64,000 nucleotides of DNA from positions 62,001-126,000 of the forward strand of contig ONDF01000003.1 in assembly GCA_900316525.1 (NCBI GenBank). The letters are read 5' to 3'. Positions 44,579 through 52,823 of this stretch are shown piece after piece; position 1 is the first letter of the stretch; each line of letters starts with the position of its first letter. Origin of the DNA: an uncultured Bacteroidales bacterium. Its GTDB lineage: Bacteria; Bacteroidota; Bacteroidia; Bacteroidales; UBA932. Below the pieces are notes generated by a model. That model was not told the DNA's origin and ran no database searches. It saw only the letters and a program-made list of their open reading frames with translations. A program made the translations under genes and the position numbers.

Positions 44579-45574
44579 TCAATTGTTTCTATTAATCAGG
44601 TTCACTACAACTTTCACCATCATGTCCATCTCTTCCGTCTTGCTCTCGGCAATCAGCAGTGTCAAGGCGACCAAAGCATTGTCACCAATTCTCTTAGAAC
44701 CATCTGAATGATACAGAAGCCCATTATTCTCCAGGAACCACAGGAACAATGTCGCTGCGATACGCTTGTTTCCATCGACAAAAGAATGGTTTTTCACCAC
44801 GAGATACAGCAGCATGGCCGCCTTTTCTTCCACGGACGGATAAAGGTCCTTTCCACCCCAGGTCTGATATATTTGCCCGATGCTGCTGGCGAACGACTGG
44901 TCTTTAGGAAGGCCGAACAAATCACTCCTGCCAAATTTGGTCTTCAGGGCGGCAATCGCTTCCATAGCCAGGTCATAGGTCGCATGAAACTTCTCCTCAT
45001 TGGTTGTCCTGTCCAGTGCAAGGGTTTGATAGTCATACCGATCCAGTGTATCCAGACCGTAGGTATAATCTACGACGACATCCAGCACTGAACGGACCTG
45101 ATCCTCCACGATTTCATCCGATTGAACCGTACGCCCCAAGACCTGCACCAGCTGTTTCAGCTCAAGATACCGGTCCTCCATCAGTTGCTGTCTGACAACG
45201 TATCCTTTGATTAAGTACTCCTTGAGAATACCCGTCGCCCATCTCCGGAAAGTAACCGCCCTTTTAGATTTGACACGATAACCAACGGAGATGATGACAT
45301 CCAGATTATAGTGCATGGTGAAGTACTCTTGCATCCCCGACGCACCCATATGTGCAAATAATGCACACGTGCCCTCTTTGTCCAATTCGCCTTCCAGATA
45401 GATATTACGGATGTGTCTGCCAATAACCGTACGATCTTTCTCAAACAACCTTGACATCATCTCTTGTGTCAGCCACACAGTCTCATTTTCGAGTTTCACC
45501 TCGAGGGCGGCATGGCCATCCTCGGTCTGGTAAATGAGGATTTCACCCCGGCTTTCGTTCTGTTCCATAAGCAT
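44579..45574 (-). CDS. RhuM family protein with Fic/DOC domain
   Basis: 331 residues from ATG 45574 (MLMEQ); the ATG two codons later is equally possible. The N-terminal RhuM-like DNA-binding-type region reads VWLTQEMMSRLFEKDRTVIGRHI and continues through FRRWATGILKEYLIKGY. The C-terminal Fic/DOC domain has the motif HSFVDGNKR starting at His263, with Lys in the Doc-like position instead of the GNGR of AMPylators. Doc-type enzymes phosphorylate EF-Tu, Fic enzymes AMPylate. The coding sequence is visibly more AT-rich than its neighbours, pointing to transfer. It heads a minus-strand unit with the RNA ligase. Confidence 0.85.
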   Translation of the reverse strand: MLMEQNESRGEILIYQTEDGHAALEVKLENETVWLTQEMMSRLFEKDRTVIGRHIRNIYLEGELDKEGTCALFAHMGASGMQEYFTMHYNLDVIISVGYRVKSKRAVTFRRWATGILKEYLIKGYVVRQQLMEDRYLELKQLVQVLGRTVQSDEIVEDQVRSVLDVVVDYTYGLDTLDRYDYQTLALDRTTNEEKFHATYDLAMEAIAALKTKFGRSDLFGLPKDQSFASSIGQIYQTWGGKDLYPSVEEKAAMLLYLVVKNHSFVDGNKRIAATLFLWFLENNGLLYHSDGSKRIGDNALVALTLLIAESKTEEMDMMVKVVVNLINRNN

Positions 45575-45629
45575 ACGCCTTTTTGTTTTTGCAAAGTTCG
45601 GGAACGGAAAGAGAAAGGACGGCACGATT

Positions 45630-45666
45630 GCAAGCCTTGCAATGTCGGATTTCCTGCAAGGCTTGC
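45630..45666. promoter_or_regulatory. Paired GCAAGnCTTGC palindromes (operator-like or hairpin)
   Basis: GCAAGCCTTGC (45630-45640) and GCAAGGCTTGC (45656-45666) are each perfect 5-1-5 palindromes, centred 26 bp apart. Together the 12-nt arms 45630-45641 and 45655-45666 also form a perfect inverted repeat with a 13-nt loop, followed on the plus strand by TTTTTT at 45671-45676. It lies between the divergent RhuM-Fic and the conserved unknown gene. Either two operator sites for a dimeric regulator or a terminator-like hairpin. Confidence 0.55.
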
Positions 45667-45709
45667 AGACTTTTTTAAGGCTGGAACCGCAAAAAATGCG
45701 TATCTTCGT

Positions 45710-46288
45710 ATGATGATAGGCTGGGAAGCACAACTCTGGCTCCGGCATTGCCTGGAGGGCGGGGTCCTGGAGGATCCGGCCGTGGATTACTTGGCGGAAA
45801 AAGTGGACGAAATGGACGCCGCCGCCCTGCTGGAAGCCATGGGCCTGATCCGGAAACGGCTCGCCGAAATCGACGCGCTCGAAGGGACGGACGACGGGGA
45901 AAGGATCCGCGTCACGAAGGACTGCCGCATCCTCCTGCCGGACCGCTTCGACACGGAAATCCGCCTGCGGCCCCTCGTGAAGACGGTGTTCCTGCTGTTC
46001 CTCCGTCACCCGGAAGGCATCCGGTTCGGGGACCTGCCGGACTACCGGAACGAACTCCTGGACCTGTACCGGGGCATTACCCGGCGGGAAGGAGGGCCGG
46101 AGATGGAAGCGAGCATCGACCGCCTCGTCGACCCCCGGGACAACTCCATCCACGAGAAGGCGGCGAACCTGGCGGCGGCCCTCTCGAAGTACTTTCCGCC
46201 GGAAAAACTGCACGCCTACACGCTGACGGGCAAGGCCGGCTCGCCGAAACGCATCCGGCTGGACCGGGCCCGGGTAGAATGGGAGTAA
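45710..46288 (+). CDS. Conserved Bacteroidota protein of unknown function
   Basis: 192 residues from ATG 45710 (a second ATG follows at once). Charged, soluble, no signal peptide. The middle contains CRILLPDRFDTEIRLRPL and FLLFLRHPEGIRFGDLPDYR, then an Ile/Leu-rich helical part with SIHEKAANLAAALSKYF and the ending PKRIRLDRARVEW. This pattern recurs in a family of small Bacteroidota proteins without a known role; the arrangement suggests a winged-helix-like fold, which is inference. It lies 30 nt before the GH125 gene on the same strand but has no obvious link to glycan use. Confidence 0.7.
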   Translation: MMIGWEAQLWLRHCLEGGVLEDPAVDYLAEKVDEMDAAALLEAMGLIRKRLAEIDALEGTDDGERIRVTKDCRILLPDRFDTEIRLRPLVKTVFLLFLRHPEGIRFGDLPDYRNELLDLYRGITRREGGPEMEASIDRLVDPRDNSIHEKAANLAAALSKYFPPEKLHAYTLTGKAGSPKRIRLDRARVEWE

Positions 46289-46318
46289 ACCCTCCCCGCG
46301 AGAAACGACATTAAGAAT

Positions 46319-47749
46319 ATGAAACCAAAGACAATACTAATCCTGACCTTCCTTGCGCTGGTCTCCTGCGCGCCCAGACCGCAACAGGAGGAAAAAACCA
46401 CGAAACTGTACACCGACCGTCCTCCCGTGGAGGAGCGCGCCTTCGTCTCCACCGCCGTCGACGCGGCCACGGAGGCCATCGCCGCGCAGATCACCCACCC
46501 CAAGCTGCAGGAGATGTTACGGAAATGCTTCCCGAACACCCTGGACACCACCGTCCACTACTTCGAGGACGAGGACGGCCGTCCCGACACGTTCGTCTAC
46601 ACCGGCGACATCCCGGCGATGTGGCTCCGCGACTCCGGCGCCCAGGTCTGGCCGTACGTGGAGTATGCCAATGACGACGAGGCGCTGAAAAAGATGCTCG
46701 CCGGCGTCATCAACCGCCAGTTCAAGTGCATCCTCATCGACCCGTACGCCAACGCCTTCAACGTGGAGCCCATCGGCCCGGCGGACAAGACCGACCTCCC
46801 GGCGCCGGGCCCGTACGTGTTCGAGCGCAAGTGGGAGATCGACTCGCACTGCTACCCGGTGCGCCTAGCCTACGCCTACTGGAAGAAAACCGGGGACACC
46901 TCCGTCTTCGGCGACCTCTGGATGGACACCGCCAAGACCATCCTCGCCACCTTCAAGGAGCAGCAGCGCAAGGAAGGCCACGGCAGCTACTGGTTCCTCC
47001 GGAAGACCGACCGCCAGCTGGACACCAAATGCGTGGTGGGACGCGGCAACCCGGTGAAGCCCGTGGGGCTCATCGCCTCCGCCTTCCGTCCCTCCGACGA
47101 CGCCACGACCTTCGAATTCCTGGTGCCCTCCAACTTCATGGCCGTCACCACTTTGCGCAAGATGGCGGAGATCCTCACGACCGTCAACGCCCAGCCGGAA
47201 ATGGCCGCCGAGTGCGCCGCCCTCGCCGCCGAGGTGGAGCAGGCGCTGCAGCAATATGCCGTCGTGGACCATCCCGAATTCGGGAAGATCTATGCCTATG
47301 AGGTCGACGGCTTCGGCTCCCACCAGCTGATGGACGACGCCAACGTCCCGTCCCTCCTCGCCCTCGGCTACCTGGATCCGGAGCGGTTCAACGACCCGGT
47401 CTACCTGAACACCCGGAAGTTCGTCTGGAGCGAGAACAATCCCTACTTCCACCGCGGAAAGGCCGGCGAAGGCATCGGCGGCCCGCACATCGGCATCGAG
47501 AATGTGTGGCCGATGTCCATCATGATGAAGGCCTTCACGGCGCAGGACGACGACGAAATCCGCGCCTGCCTCATCCAGCTTCTCCGCACCGACGCCGGCA
47601 CCGGCTTCATGCACGAGTCCTTCAACAAGGACGATGCGAACGACTTCACCCGGCCCTGGTTCGCCTGGCAGAACACCCTCTTCGGCGAACTTGTCGTGAA
47701 ACTCGTCCATGACGGAAAACTTGAACTCCTCAACAACCTGCCCCAATGA
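46319..47749 (+). CDS. GH125 exo-alpha-1,6-mannosidase lipoprotein
   Basis: 476 residues with lipobox ALVSC at Cys17. GH125 (formerly DUF1237) marks: DIPAMWLRDSGAQVWPYV near 98, FERKWEIDSHCYP, KCVVGRGNP, and GGPHIGIENVWPMSIMMKA near the C-terminus. The family is metal-independent and removes terminal alpha-1,6-linked mannose, complementing the calcium-dependent GH92 enzymes. The last 4 nt overlap the following GH92 start (ATGA), so the pair is translationally coupled. Confidence 0.95.
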   Translation: MKPKTILILTFLALVSCAPRPQQEEKTTKLYTDRPPVEERAFVSTAVDAATEAIAAQITHPKLQEMLRKCFPNTLDTTVHYFEDEDGRPDTFVYTGDIPAMWLRDSGAQVWPYVEYANDDEALKKMLAGVINRQFKCILIDPYANAFNVEPIGPADKTDLPAPGPYVFERKWEIDSHCYPVRLAYAYWKKTGDTSVFGDLWMDTAKTILATFKEQQRKEGHGSYWFLRKTDRQLDTKCVVGRGNPVKPVGLIASAFRPSDDATTFEFLVPSNFMAVTTLRKMAEILTTVNAQPEMAAECAALAAEVEQALQQYAVVDHPEFGKIYAYEVDGFGSHQLMDDANVPSLLALGYLDPERFNDPVYLNTRKFVWSENNPYFHRGKAGEGIGGPHIGIENVWPMSIMMKAFTAQDDDEIRACLIQLLRTDAGTGFMHESFNKDDANDFTRPWFAWQNTLFGELVVKLVHDGKLELLNNLPQ

Positions 47750-50025
47750 AAAAGACCCTGATTCTTCTGGCTTTCCTCTCCGCGGCCTGCACGGCCCCGG
47801 TCCGCGAAACCCTCGTCACCGACCCGGCGGACTACGTGTCCACCCTCGTGGGCACCCAGTCCGACTTCACCCTCTCCACGGGCAACACCTATCCCGCCGT
47901 CGCCCTCCCCTGGGGCATGAACTTCTGGACCCCGCAGACGGGGAAGAACGGGGACGGATGGGCCTATACCTATGACGCCCACCACATCCGCGGCTTCAAG
48001 CAGACGCACCAGCCCTCGCCGTGGATCAACGACTACGCGGCCTTCTCGCTGATGCCGGTGCGCGACGCCGAGAAGCCGCAGGAGAAGGAGCGGGAGAGCA
48101 TCTTCTCCCACCTGAGCGAGGTCGCAAAGCCCTATTATTACAGCGTATACCTCGCCGACCACGACATCAAGACGGAAATCACCCCGACGGAACGGGCGGC
48201 GATCATGCGCTTCACCTTCCCGGACAGCGAGACTTCCGGCGTGGTCATCGACGCCTATGCCGGCGGTTCCTACGTGAAGGTTCTGAACGACAATCGCACG
48301 GTCGTGGGCTACTGCACCAACAACCACGGCGGCGTGGAAGGCGACTTCAAGAACTGGTTCACCGTCCTGTTCGACAAGGACATCGTCTCCTTCGACATTT
48401 ACAACGGCGAAGCGCTGGAGTACCCCGAGGACCGTCCCCGCGAGCACGCGATGGCCGTCGTGAAGTTCGCGACCAAGCGCGGCGAGCAGGTCAACGCCCG
48501 CGTAGCCTCCTCCTTCATCTCCCTGGAGCAGGCCAACCGCAACCTCCGCGAGGTGGAGGGCGCCTCCTTCGAGGAGGTCTGCGCCGACGCGAAGGCCCGC
48601 TGGAACGAGATCCTGGGCCGCATCGCCGTCGGCGGCGGCACCGAGGACCAGTACCGCACCTTCTACTCCTGCCTGTACCGCGCCGTCCTCTTCCCGCGGA
48701 AACTGTATGAGATCGACGCGGACGGACAGCCCGTCCACTACAGCCCCTACAACGGAAAGGTCGAAAAAGGCTACCTGTACACCGATTCCGGCTTCTGGGA
48801 CACCTTCCGCGCCCTGTTCCCGCTGCTGAACCTCGTCTATCCCGACGTCAATGCGGAAATCCAGTCCGGCTATGCCAACGTCGCCCGCGAGAACGAGTTC
48901 CTGCCCGAATGGGCCTCCCCGGGCCACCGCGGCTGCATGGTGGGCAACAACTCCGCCTCGGTCGTGGCCGACGCCGTTGTCAAGGGGGTGAACAAGGAAG
49001 GCCTGCAGGAGCTCTACGACTGCATCCAGTACGGCACGGAGCACGTGCACCCCACCGTCAGCTCCACCGGCCGCCTGGGCCACGAGTATTACAACACGCT
49101 GGGCTATGTCCCTTGCGACGTGGGCATCAACGAAAGCGCCGCCCGCACCCTGGAGTATGCCTATGACGACTGGTGCATCCTCCAGCTGGCGAAGATCCTG
49201 GGCCGCCCGCAGGCGGAACTGGACAAGTGGGCCGCCCGCGCGAACAACTGGAAGAACGTCTACAGCGCCGAGGACCGTCTGATGCGCGGCCGCAACGCCG
49301 ACGGCACCTTCCAGGCCGATTTCAGCCCCTACCGCTGGGGCGGTCCCTTCACCGAGGGCAACTCCTGGCACTACACCTGGTCCGTCTTCCACGACGTCCA
49401 GGGCCTGGTCGACGCCATGGGCGGCGAGGAATCCTTCACCCAGATGCTGGATTCCGTCTTCGTAGTCCCGCCCATCTATGACGACGCCTACTACGGCTTC
49501 CGCATCCACGAGATCGCCGAGATGCAGGTGGCCGACATGGGCAATTACGCCCACGGCAACCAGCCTGCGCAGCACATGCTGTATCTGTACGACTGGGCCG
49601 GACAGCCCTGGAAGGGCCAGCTGCACATCCGCGAGACGATGGACCGCCTGTACCGCGCCACGCCGGACGGCTACTGCGGGGACGAGGACAACGGCCAGAC
49701 CTCGGCCTGGTACATCTTCTCCGCCCTGGGCTTCTACCCGGTGTGCCCCGCCAGCACGCAGTACGCGCTGGGAACGCCGCTGTTCAAGCAGGCGGTCGTG
49801 ACGCGCCCGGACGGCGCGAAGTTCACCATCGACGCCCCCGAAAACAGCGCCGAGGCCTTCTACGTGCAGTCCCTCAAGCTCAACGGCAAGGATTGGACGC
49901 ACAACTATGTGGAATACGGCGACCTGGTGAAGGGCGCCAGGCTGCAGTTCGGCATGGGCACTACGCCCGCCACGGACCGCGGCACGAAGAAAGAAGACAA
50001 ACCTTACTCATTCAGTCAAGAATAA
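47746..50025 (+). CDS. GH92 alpha-mannosidase lipoprotein (second copy)
   Basis: 759 residues with lipobox LSAAC at Cys15. GH92 features include YVSTLVGTQSDFTLSTGNTYPA, the SGFWDTFRALFPLLNLVYP segment, YAHGNQPAQHMLYLYDW and GDEDNGQTSAWYIFSALGFYP with the acidic active-site residues. It removes terminal alpha-linked mannose. It overlaps GH125 by 4 nt and ends 3 nt before the GH130 gene, so it belongs to one tight operon for mannose-glycan breakdown. Confidence 0.95.
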   Translation: MKKTLILLAFLSAACTAPVRETLVTDPADYVSTLVGTQSDFTLSTGNTYPAVALPWGMNFWTPQTGKNGDGWAYTYDAHHIRGFKQTHQPSPWINDYAAFSLMPVRDAEKPQEKERESIFSHLSEVAKPYYYSVYLADHDIKTEITPTERAAIMRFTFPDSETSGVVIDAYAGGSYVKVLNDNRTVVGYCTNNHGGVEGDFKNWFTVLFDKDIVSFDIYNGEALEYPEDRPREHAMAVVKFATKRGEQVNARVASSFISLEQANRNLREVEGASFEEVCADAKARWNEILGRIAVGGGTEDQYRTFYSCLYRAVLFPRKLYEIDADGQPVHYSPYNGKVEKGYLYTDSGFWDTFRALFPLLNLVYPDVNAEIQSGYANVARENEFLPEWASPGHRGCMVGNNSASVVADAVVKGVNKEGLQELYDCIQYGTEHVHPTVSSTGRLGHEYYNTLGYVPCDVGINESAARTLEYAYDDWCILQLAKILGRPQAELDKWAARANNWKNVYSAEDRLMRGRNADGTFQADFSPYRWGGPFTEGNSWHYTWSVFHDVQGLVDAMGGEESFTQMLDSVFVVPPIYDDAYYGFRIHEIAEMQVADMGNYAHGNQPAQHMLYLYDWAGQPWKGQLHIRETMDRLYRATPDGYCGDEDNGQTSAWYIFSALGFYPVCPASTQYALGTPLFKQAVVTRPDGAKFTIDAPENSAEAFYVQSLKLNGKDWTHNYVEYGDLVKGARLQFGMGTTPATDRGTKKEDKPYSFSQE

Positions 50026-50028
50026 ACT

Positions 50029-51018
50029 ATGAAGATTGTTGGAAATCCGCTCCCGGGCATGCCCTGGGAAGAAAGACCCGCAGGATGCAAGGACGTCCTG
50101 TGGCGCTATAGCAAGAACCCCGTGATTCCGAGAGACCTGCTCCCGGACAGCAACAGCATTTTCAACAGCGCGGTGGTCCCGTTCAAGGACGGGTTCGCGG
50201 GCGTGTTCCGTTGCGACGACAAAAACCGGCGGATGACACTGCATGTCGGTTTCTCCAAGGACGGCATCAAATGGGACATCAAGCCGGAGACGATCAAGTT
50301 CTCCTGCGACATCCCCGAGGTCGCAGAGTGGGTCTATGGCTACGACCCGCGCGTCGTGGAGATCGACGGCCGCTACTATGTGACCTGGTGCAACGGGTAT
50401 CACGGGCCCACCATCGGCGTGGCCTGGACCGACGATTTCGAGACTTTCCATCAGGTGGAGAACGCTTTCCTGCCGTACAACCGCAACGGCGTGATGTTCC
50501 CGAAGAAGTTCAACGGCCGGTTCGCCATGCTCTCCCGGCCCTCCGACACCGGCCATACGGCCTTCGGCGACATCTTCTACAGCGAATCCCCCGACCTGGA
50601 GTTCTGGGGACACCATCGGCACGTGATGGCGCCGGCCCCCTTCGAGGTGAGCGCCTGGCAGTGCATGAAGATCGGCGCAGGTCCCGTGCCCATCGAGACC
50701 TCCGAAGGCTGGCTCCTCCTCTATCACGGCGTCCTCCGCTCCTGCAACGGCTATGTCTATGCGTTCGGCAGCGCCCTCCTGGACCTCGACGAGCCCTGGA
50801 AGGTCCTCGCCCGCAGCGGCCAGTACCTGATCAGCCCGCGCGAGTACTATGAGCTGGTAGGCGACGTGCCCAGCGTCACCTTCCCTTGCGCCGCCCTGCA
50901 CGACCCGGAGACCGGCCGCATCGCCGTCTACTACGGCTGCGCCGACACCGTCACCGGCCTCGCCTTCGGCTACATCCCGGAGATCGTCGAGTTCACCAAG
51001 CGCACGAACATCCTGTAG
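50029..51018 (+). CDS. GH130 mannosyl-N-acetylglucosamine phosphorylase
   Basis: 329 residues, no signal peptide, so cytoplasmic. GH130 five-bladed propeller signatures: [19 protein letters not shown], a [17 protein letters not shown] stretch and [15 protein letters not shown] with Asp106 as the likely proton donor. The order and length fit subgroup GH130_2, which phosphorolyses Man-beta-1,4-GlcNAc (N-glycan core) to mannose-1-phosphate and GlcNAc. This intracellular step fits the GH18 and mannosidase genes. The stop directly abuts the next ATG. Confidence 0.92.
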   Translation: MKIVGNPLPGMPWEERPAGCKDVLWRYSKNPVIPRDLLPDSNSIFNSAVVPFKDGFAGVFRCDDKNRRMTLHVGFSKDGIKWDIKPETIKFSCDIPEVAEWVYGYDPRVVEIDGRYYVTWCNGYHGPTIGVAWTDDFETFHQVENAFLPYNRNGVMFPKKFNGRFAMLSRPSDTGHTAFGDIFYSESPDLEFWGHHRHVMAPAPFEVSAWQCMKIGAGPVPIETSEGWLLLYHGVLRSCNGYVYAFGSALLDLDEPWKVLARSGQYLISPREYYELVGDVPSVTFPCAALHDPETGRIAVYYGCADTVTGLAFGYIPEIVEFTKRTNIL

Positions 51019-52785
51019 ATGCTGACCCTCCTGCTTTCCCTGGCCCTCCAGGCTCTGCCCCTCCCCCGGATGGTGGACATCCCGGCGGGGACGTTCTGGA
51101 TGGGGACGGACCATCCGCCCATGGAAGACTGGGACGAGGCGCCGCGGCGGGAGGTGACGGTCGATGCGTTCCGGATGAGCGCGACGGAAATCACCAACGC
51201 GCAGTACGAGGCGTTCGACCCGACGCACAAGCGGGGAGAGCAAGGCTTTTCCACCGGAGACGACGAGGCGGTGATCATGGTGTCGTGGGGCGATGCCATG
51301 GCCTACTGTCGATGGCTCTCCGAGCAGACCGGGAAGAATTACCGCCTCCCTTCCGAGGAGGAATGGGAATACGCCTGCCGGGCAGGCACAACCACAGCTT
51401 ACAACACCGGCGACACGTTCCCGGAAAGCCAGTGGAAGGTGCAGAAGAACACACGCGACAAGGAGCACGTCTCCCTGCAAGTGGCTCTGTTCGAGCCCAA
51501 TGCATGGGGTTTGTATGACATGCACGGGAATGTGGAGGAGTGGTGCTCTGATTATTATGGCAACACGGAATTCCGCGTCGTCCGCGGGGGCAGCCACAAC
51601 ACGCCTGTGCGATATCTCCGGAGCGCTAACCGGTCCGCCTCCGTGCAGGCCGACCGCTCCGTCCTGCTGGGATTCCGGGTGGTTGAGAGTCCCAGGGAAA
51701 TCATCCTGGCTTGCAACGGGCCGGTCAGGCATCCGGCCGGATGGGCCAAAATGGTCCGGCGGTTGCGGAAACCGGTCTTTCTGGAACCGGTTCCCTACAT
51801 CGTTCCCCCGGCGGACAGCCTGACGCCCTTCTATGCCCATAACCACCAGCCCGCCGTCACCTGGACGGGAGAAGGCAACCGGCATTCCCTTGACCTGCTG
51901 GCCGTCTGGTTCTCCACCGATGCCGAGGCCGGACGCGAAATGGTCGTCCTGCAATCGCGCTTTCATGAAGGCCAATGGGATCCCGCCACGCTGTTCTATA
52001 AAGTTCCCGACCGGAACATGACCGGCAGCGCCCTGCTGACCACCGGGAGCGACATCCTGCATTTCCAGGGCATCGGCGATGCGGGAGAATGGAAAGACCT
52101 GGCCCTGGGCATGCGGAGAAGTACGGACTGCGGCTATACATGGACAGATACGCGTCTCATCGAGCCCGAACACCGCATCCGCCACCAGGTCATCGCGGGG
52201 CCCATCGTCACGAAAGATGGCCGGATCCTCCTGTGCTGCGACGCCGGACCGGACGGCGAGGCCGGGACTTCGCTCCACGTTTCCAAAGACGGCGGAAAGA
52301 CCTGGGAGGACACCGGCAGCAAGATCGCCGGCATCCATGCGGGCATCGTGGAGCGCAAGGACGGCTCCCTGATGGCCTTCGGGCGGGGCAATGCCATCGA
52401 CGGTCACATGCCCTGCAGCATATCTTATGACGGCGGGTACACCTGGACCTACAGCGCCACGGAATTCCCGCCCATCGGCAGTGGCCAGCGGCTGGTGCTC
52501 AAGCGGTTGCAGGAGGGGCCGATCATGCTGTGCTCCTTCGGCGAGAACGGCCTGTTCGTCGCCCTGAGCTATGACGAAGGCGCTACCTGGCCCGTCAAGA
52601 AGCTCCTCACCGACGGCAAGACGCGCGTCCTGGACGGCGGTGCCTGGACCGGCACCTTCACGATGGACGCCACCCACGCCGAGCCCAAGGGTTACCTGGC
52701 CTGCACCCAATCCCCCGACGGGATGATCCACCTCCTTTCCAGCCGCGTCCACTACCGCTTCAACCTCCGCTGGATTGAAAAATGA
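51019..52785 (+). CDS. FGE-sulfatase-fold protein fused to a sialidase-like propeller
   Basis: 588 residues with a short Sec signal (MLTLLLSLALQALPLP). Residues about 17-225 form a formylglycine-generating-enzyme-type domain (IPAGTFWMGTD, LPSEEEWEYACRAGT, GLYDMHGNVEEWCSDYY, VVRGGSHNT). The copper-binding cysteines of true FGE are not seen after VVRGGS, so it is probably structural or binding. Residues about 245-588 resemble a sialidase propeller with Asp-box repeats (STDCGYTW, SKDGGKTW, SYDGGYTW, SYDEGATW). No canonical FRIP motif was found. It sits inside the mannosidase operon directly after GH130, and may act on sialylated or related antennae. Catalysis is unproven. Confidence 0.78.
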   Translation: MLTLLLSLALQALPLPRMVDIPAGTFWMGTDHPPMEDWDEAPRREVTVDAFRMSATEITNAQYEAFDPTHKRGEQGFSTGDDEAVIMVSWGDAMAYCRWLSEQTGKNYRLPSEEEWEYACRAGTTTAYNTGDTFPESQWKVQKNTRDKEHVSLQVALFEPNAWGLYDMHGNVEEWCSDYYGNTEFRVVRGGSHNTPVRYLRSANRSASVQADRSVLLGFRVVESPREIILACNGPVRHPAGWAKMVRRLRKPVFLEPVPYIVPPADSLTPFYAHNHQPAVTWTGEGNRHSLDLLAVWFSTDAEAGREMVVLQSRFHEGQWDPATLFYKVPDRNMTGSALLTTGSDILHFQGIGDAGEWKDLALGMRRSTDCGYTWTDTRLIEPEHRIRHQVIAGPIVTKDGRILLCCDAGPDGEAGTSLHVSKDGGKTWEDTGSKIAGIHAGIVERKDGSLMAFGRGNAIDGHMPCSISYDGGYTWTYSATEFPPIGSGQRLVLKRLQEGPIMLCSFGENGLFVALSYDEGATWPVKKLLTDGKTRVLDGGAWTGTFTMDATHAEPKGYLACTQSPDGMIHLLSSRVHYRFNLRWIEK

Positions 52786-52804
52786 CAAATAATCCGTATC
52801 TTTA
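52775..52804 (+). promoter_or_regulatory. Putative internal promoter before the third GH92 gene
   Basis: TTG (52775-52777), 19-nt spacer and TATCTTTA (52797-52804) resemble the consensus with one mismatch in the -7 box. The start would be near 52809, just before ATG 52824. Confidence 0.4.
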
Positions 52805-52823
52805 CGAGATAAACCACATTGAA

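Noticed and set aside
45464-45709. Upstream extension of the conserved unknown gene to 45464
   Set aside because: It would run through the start of the divergent RhuM-Fic gene and across the palindromes. The family-like sequence begins only after ATG 45710.
51019-51700. Active formylglycine-generating (sulfatase-maturing) enzyme
   Set aside because: The cysteine pair expected after the VVRGGS segment is missing and no sulfatase gene lies in the window.
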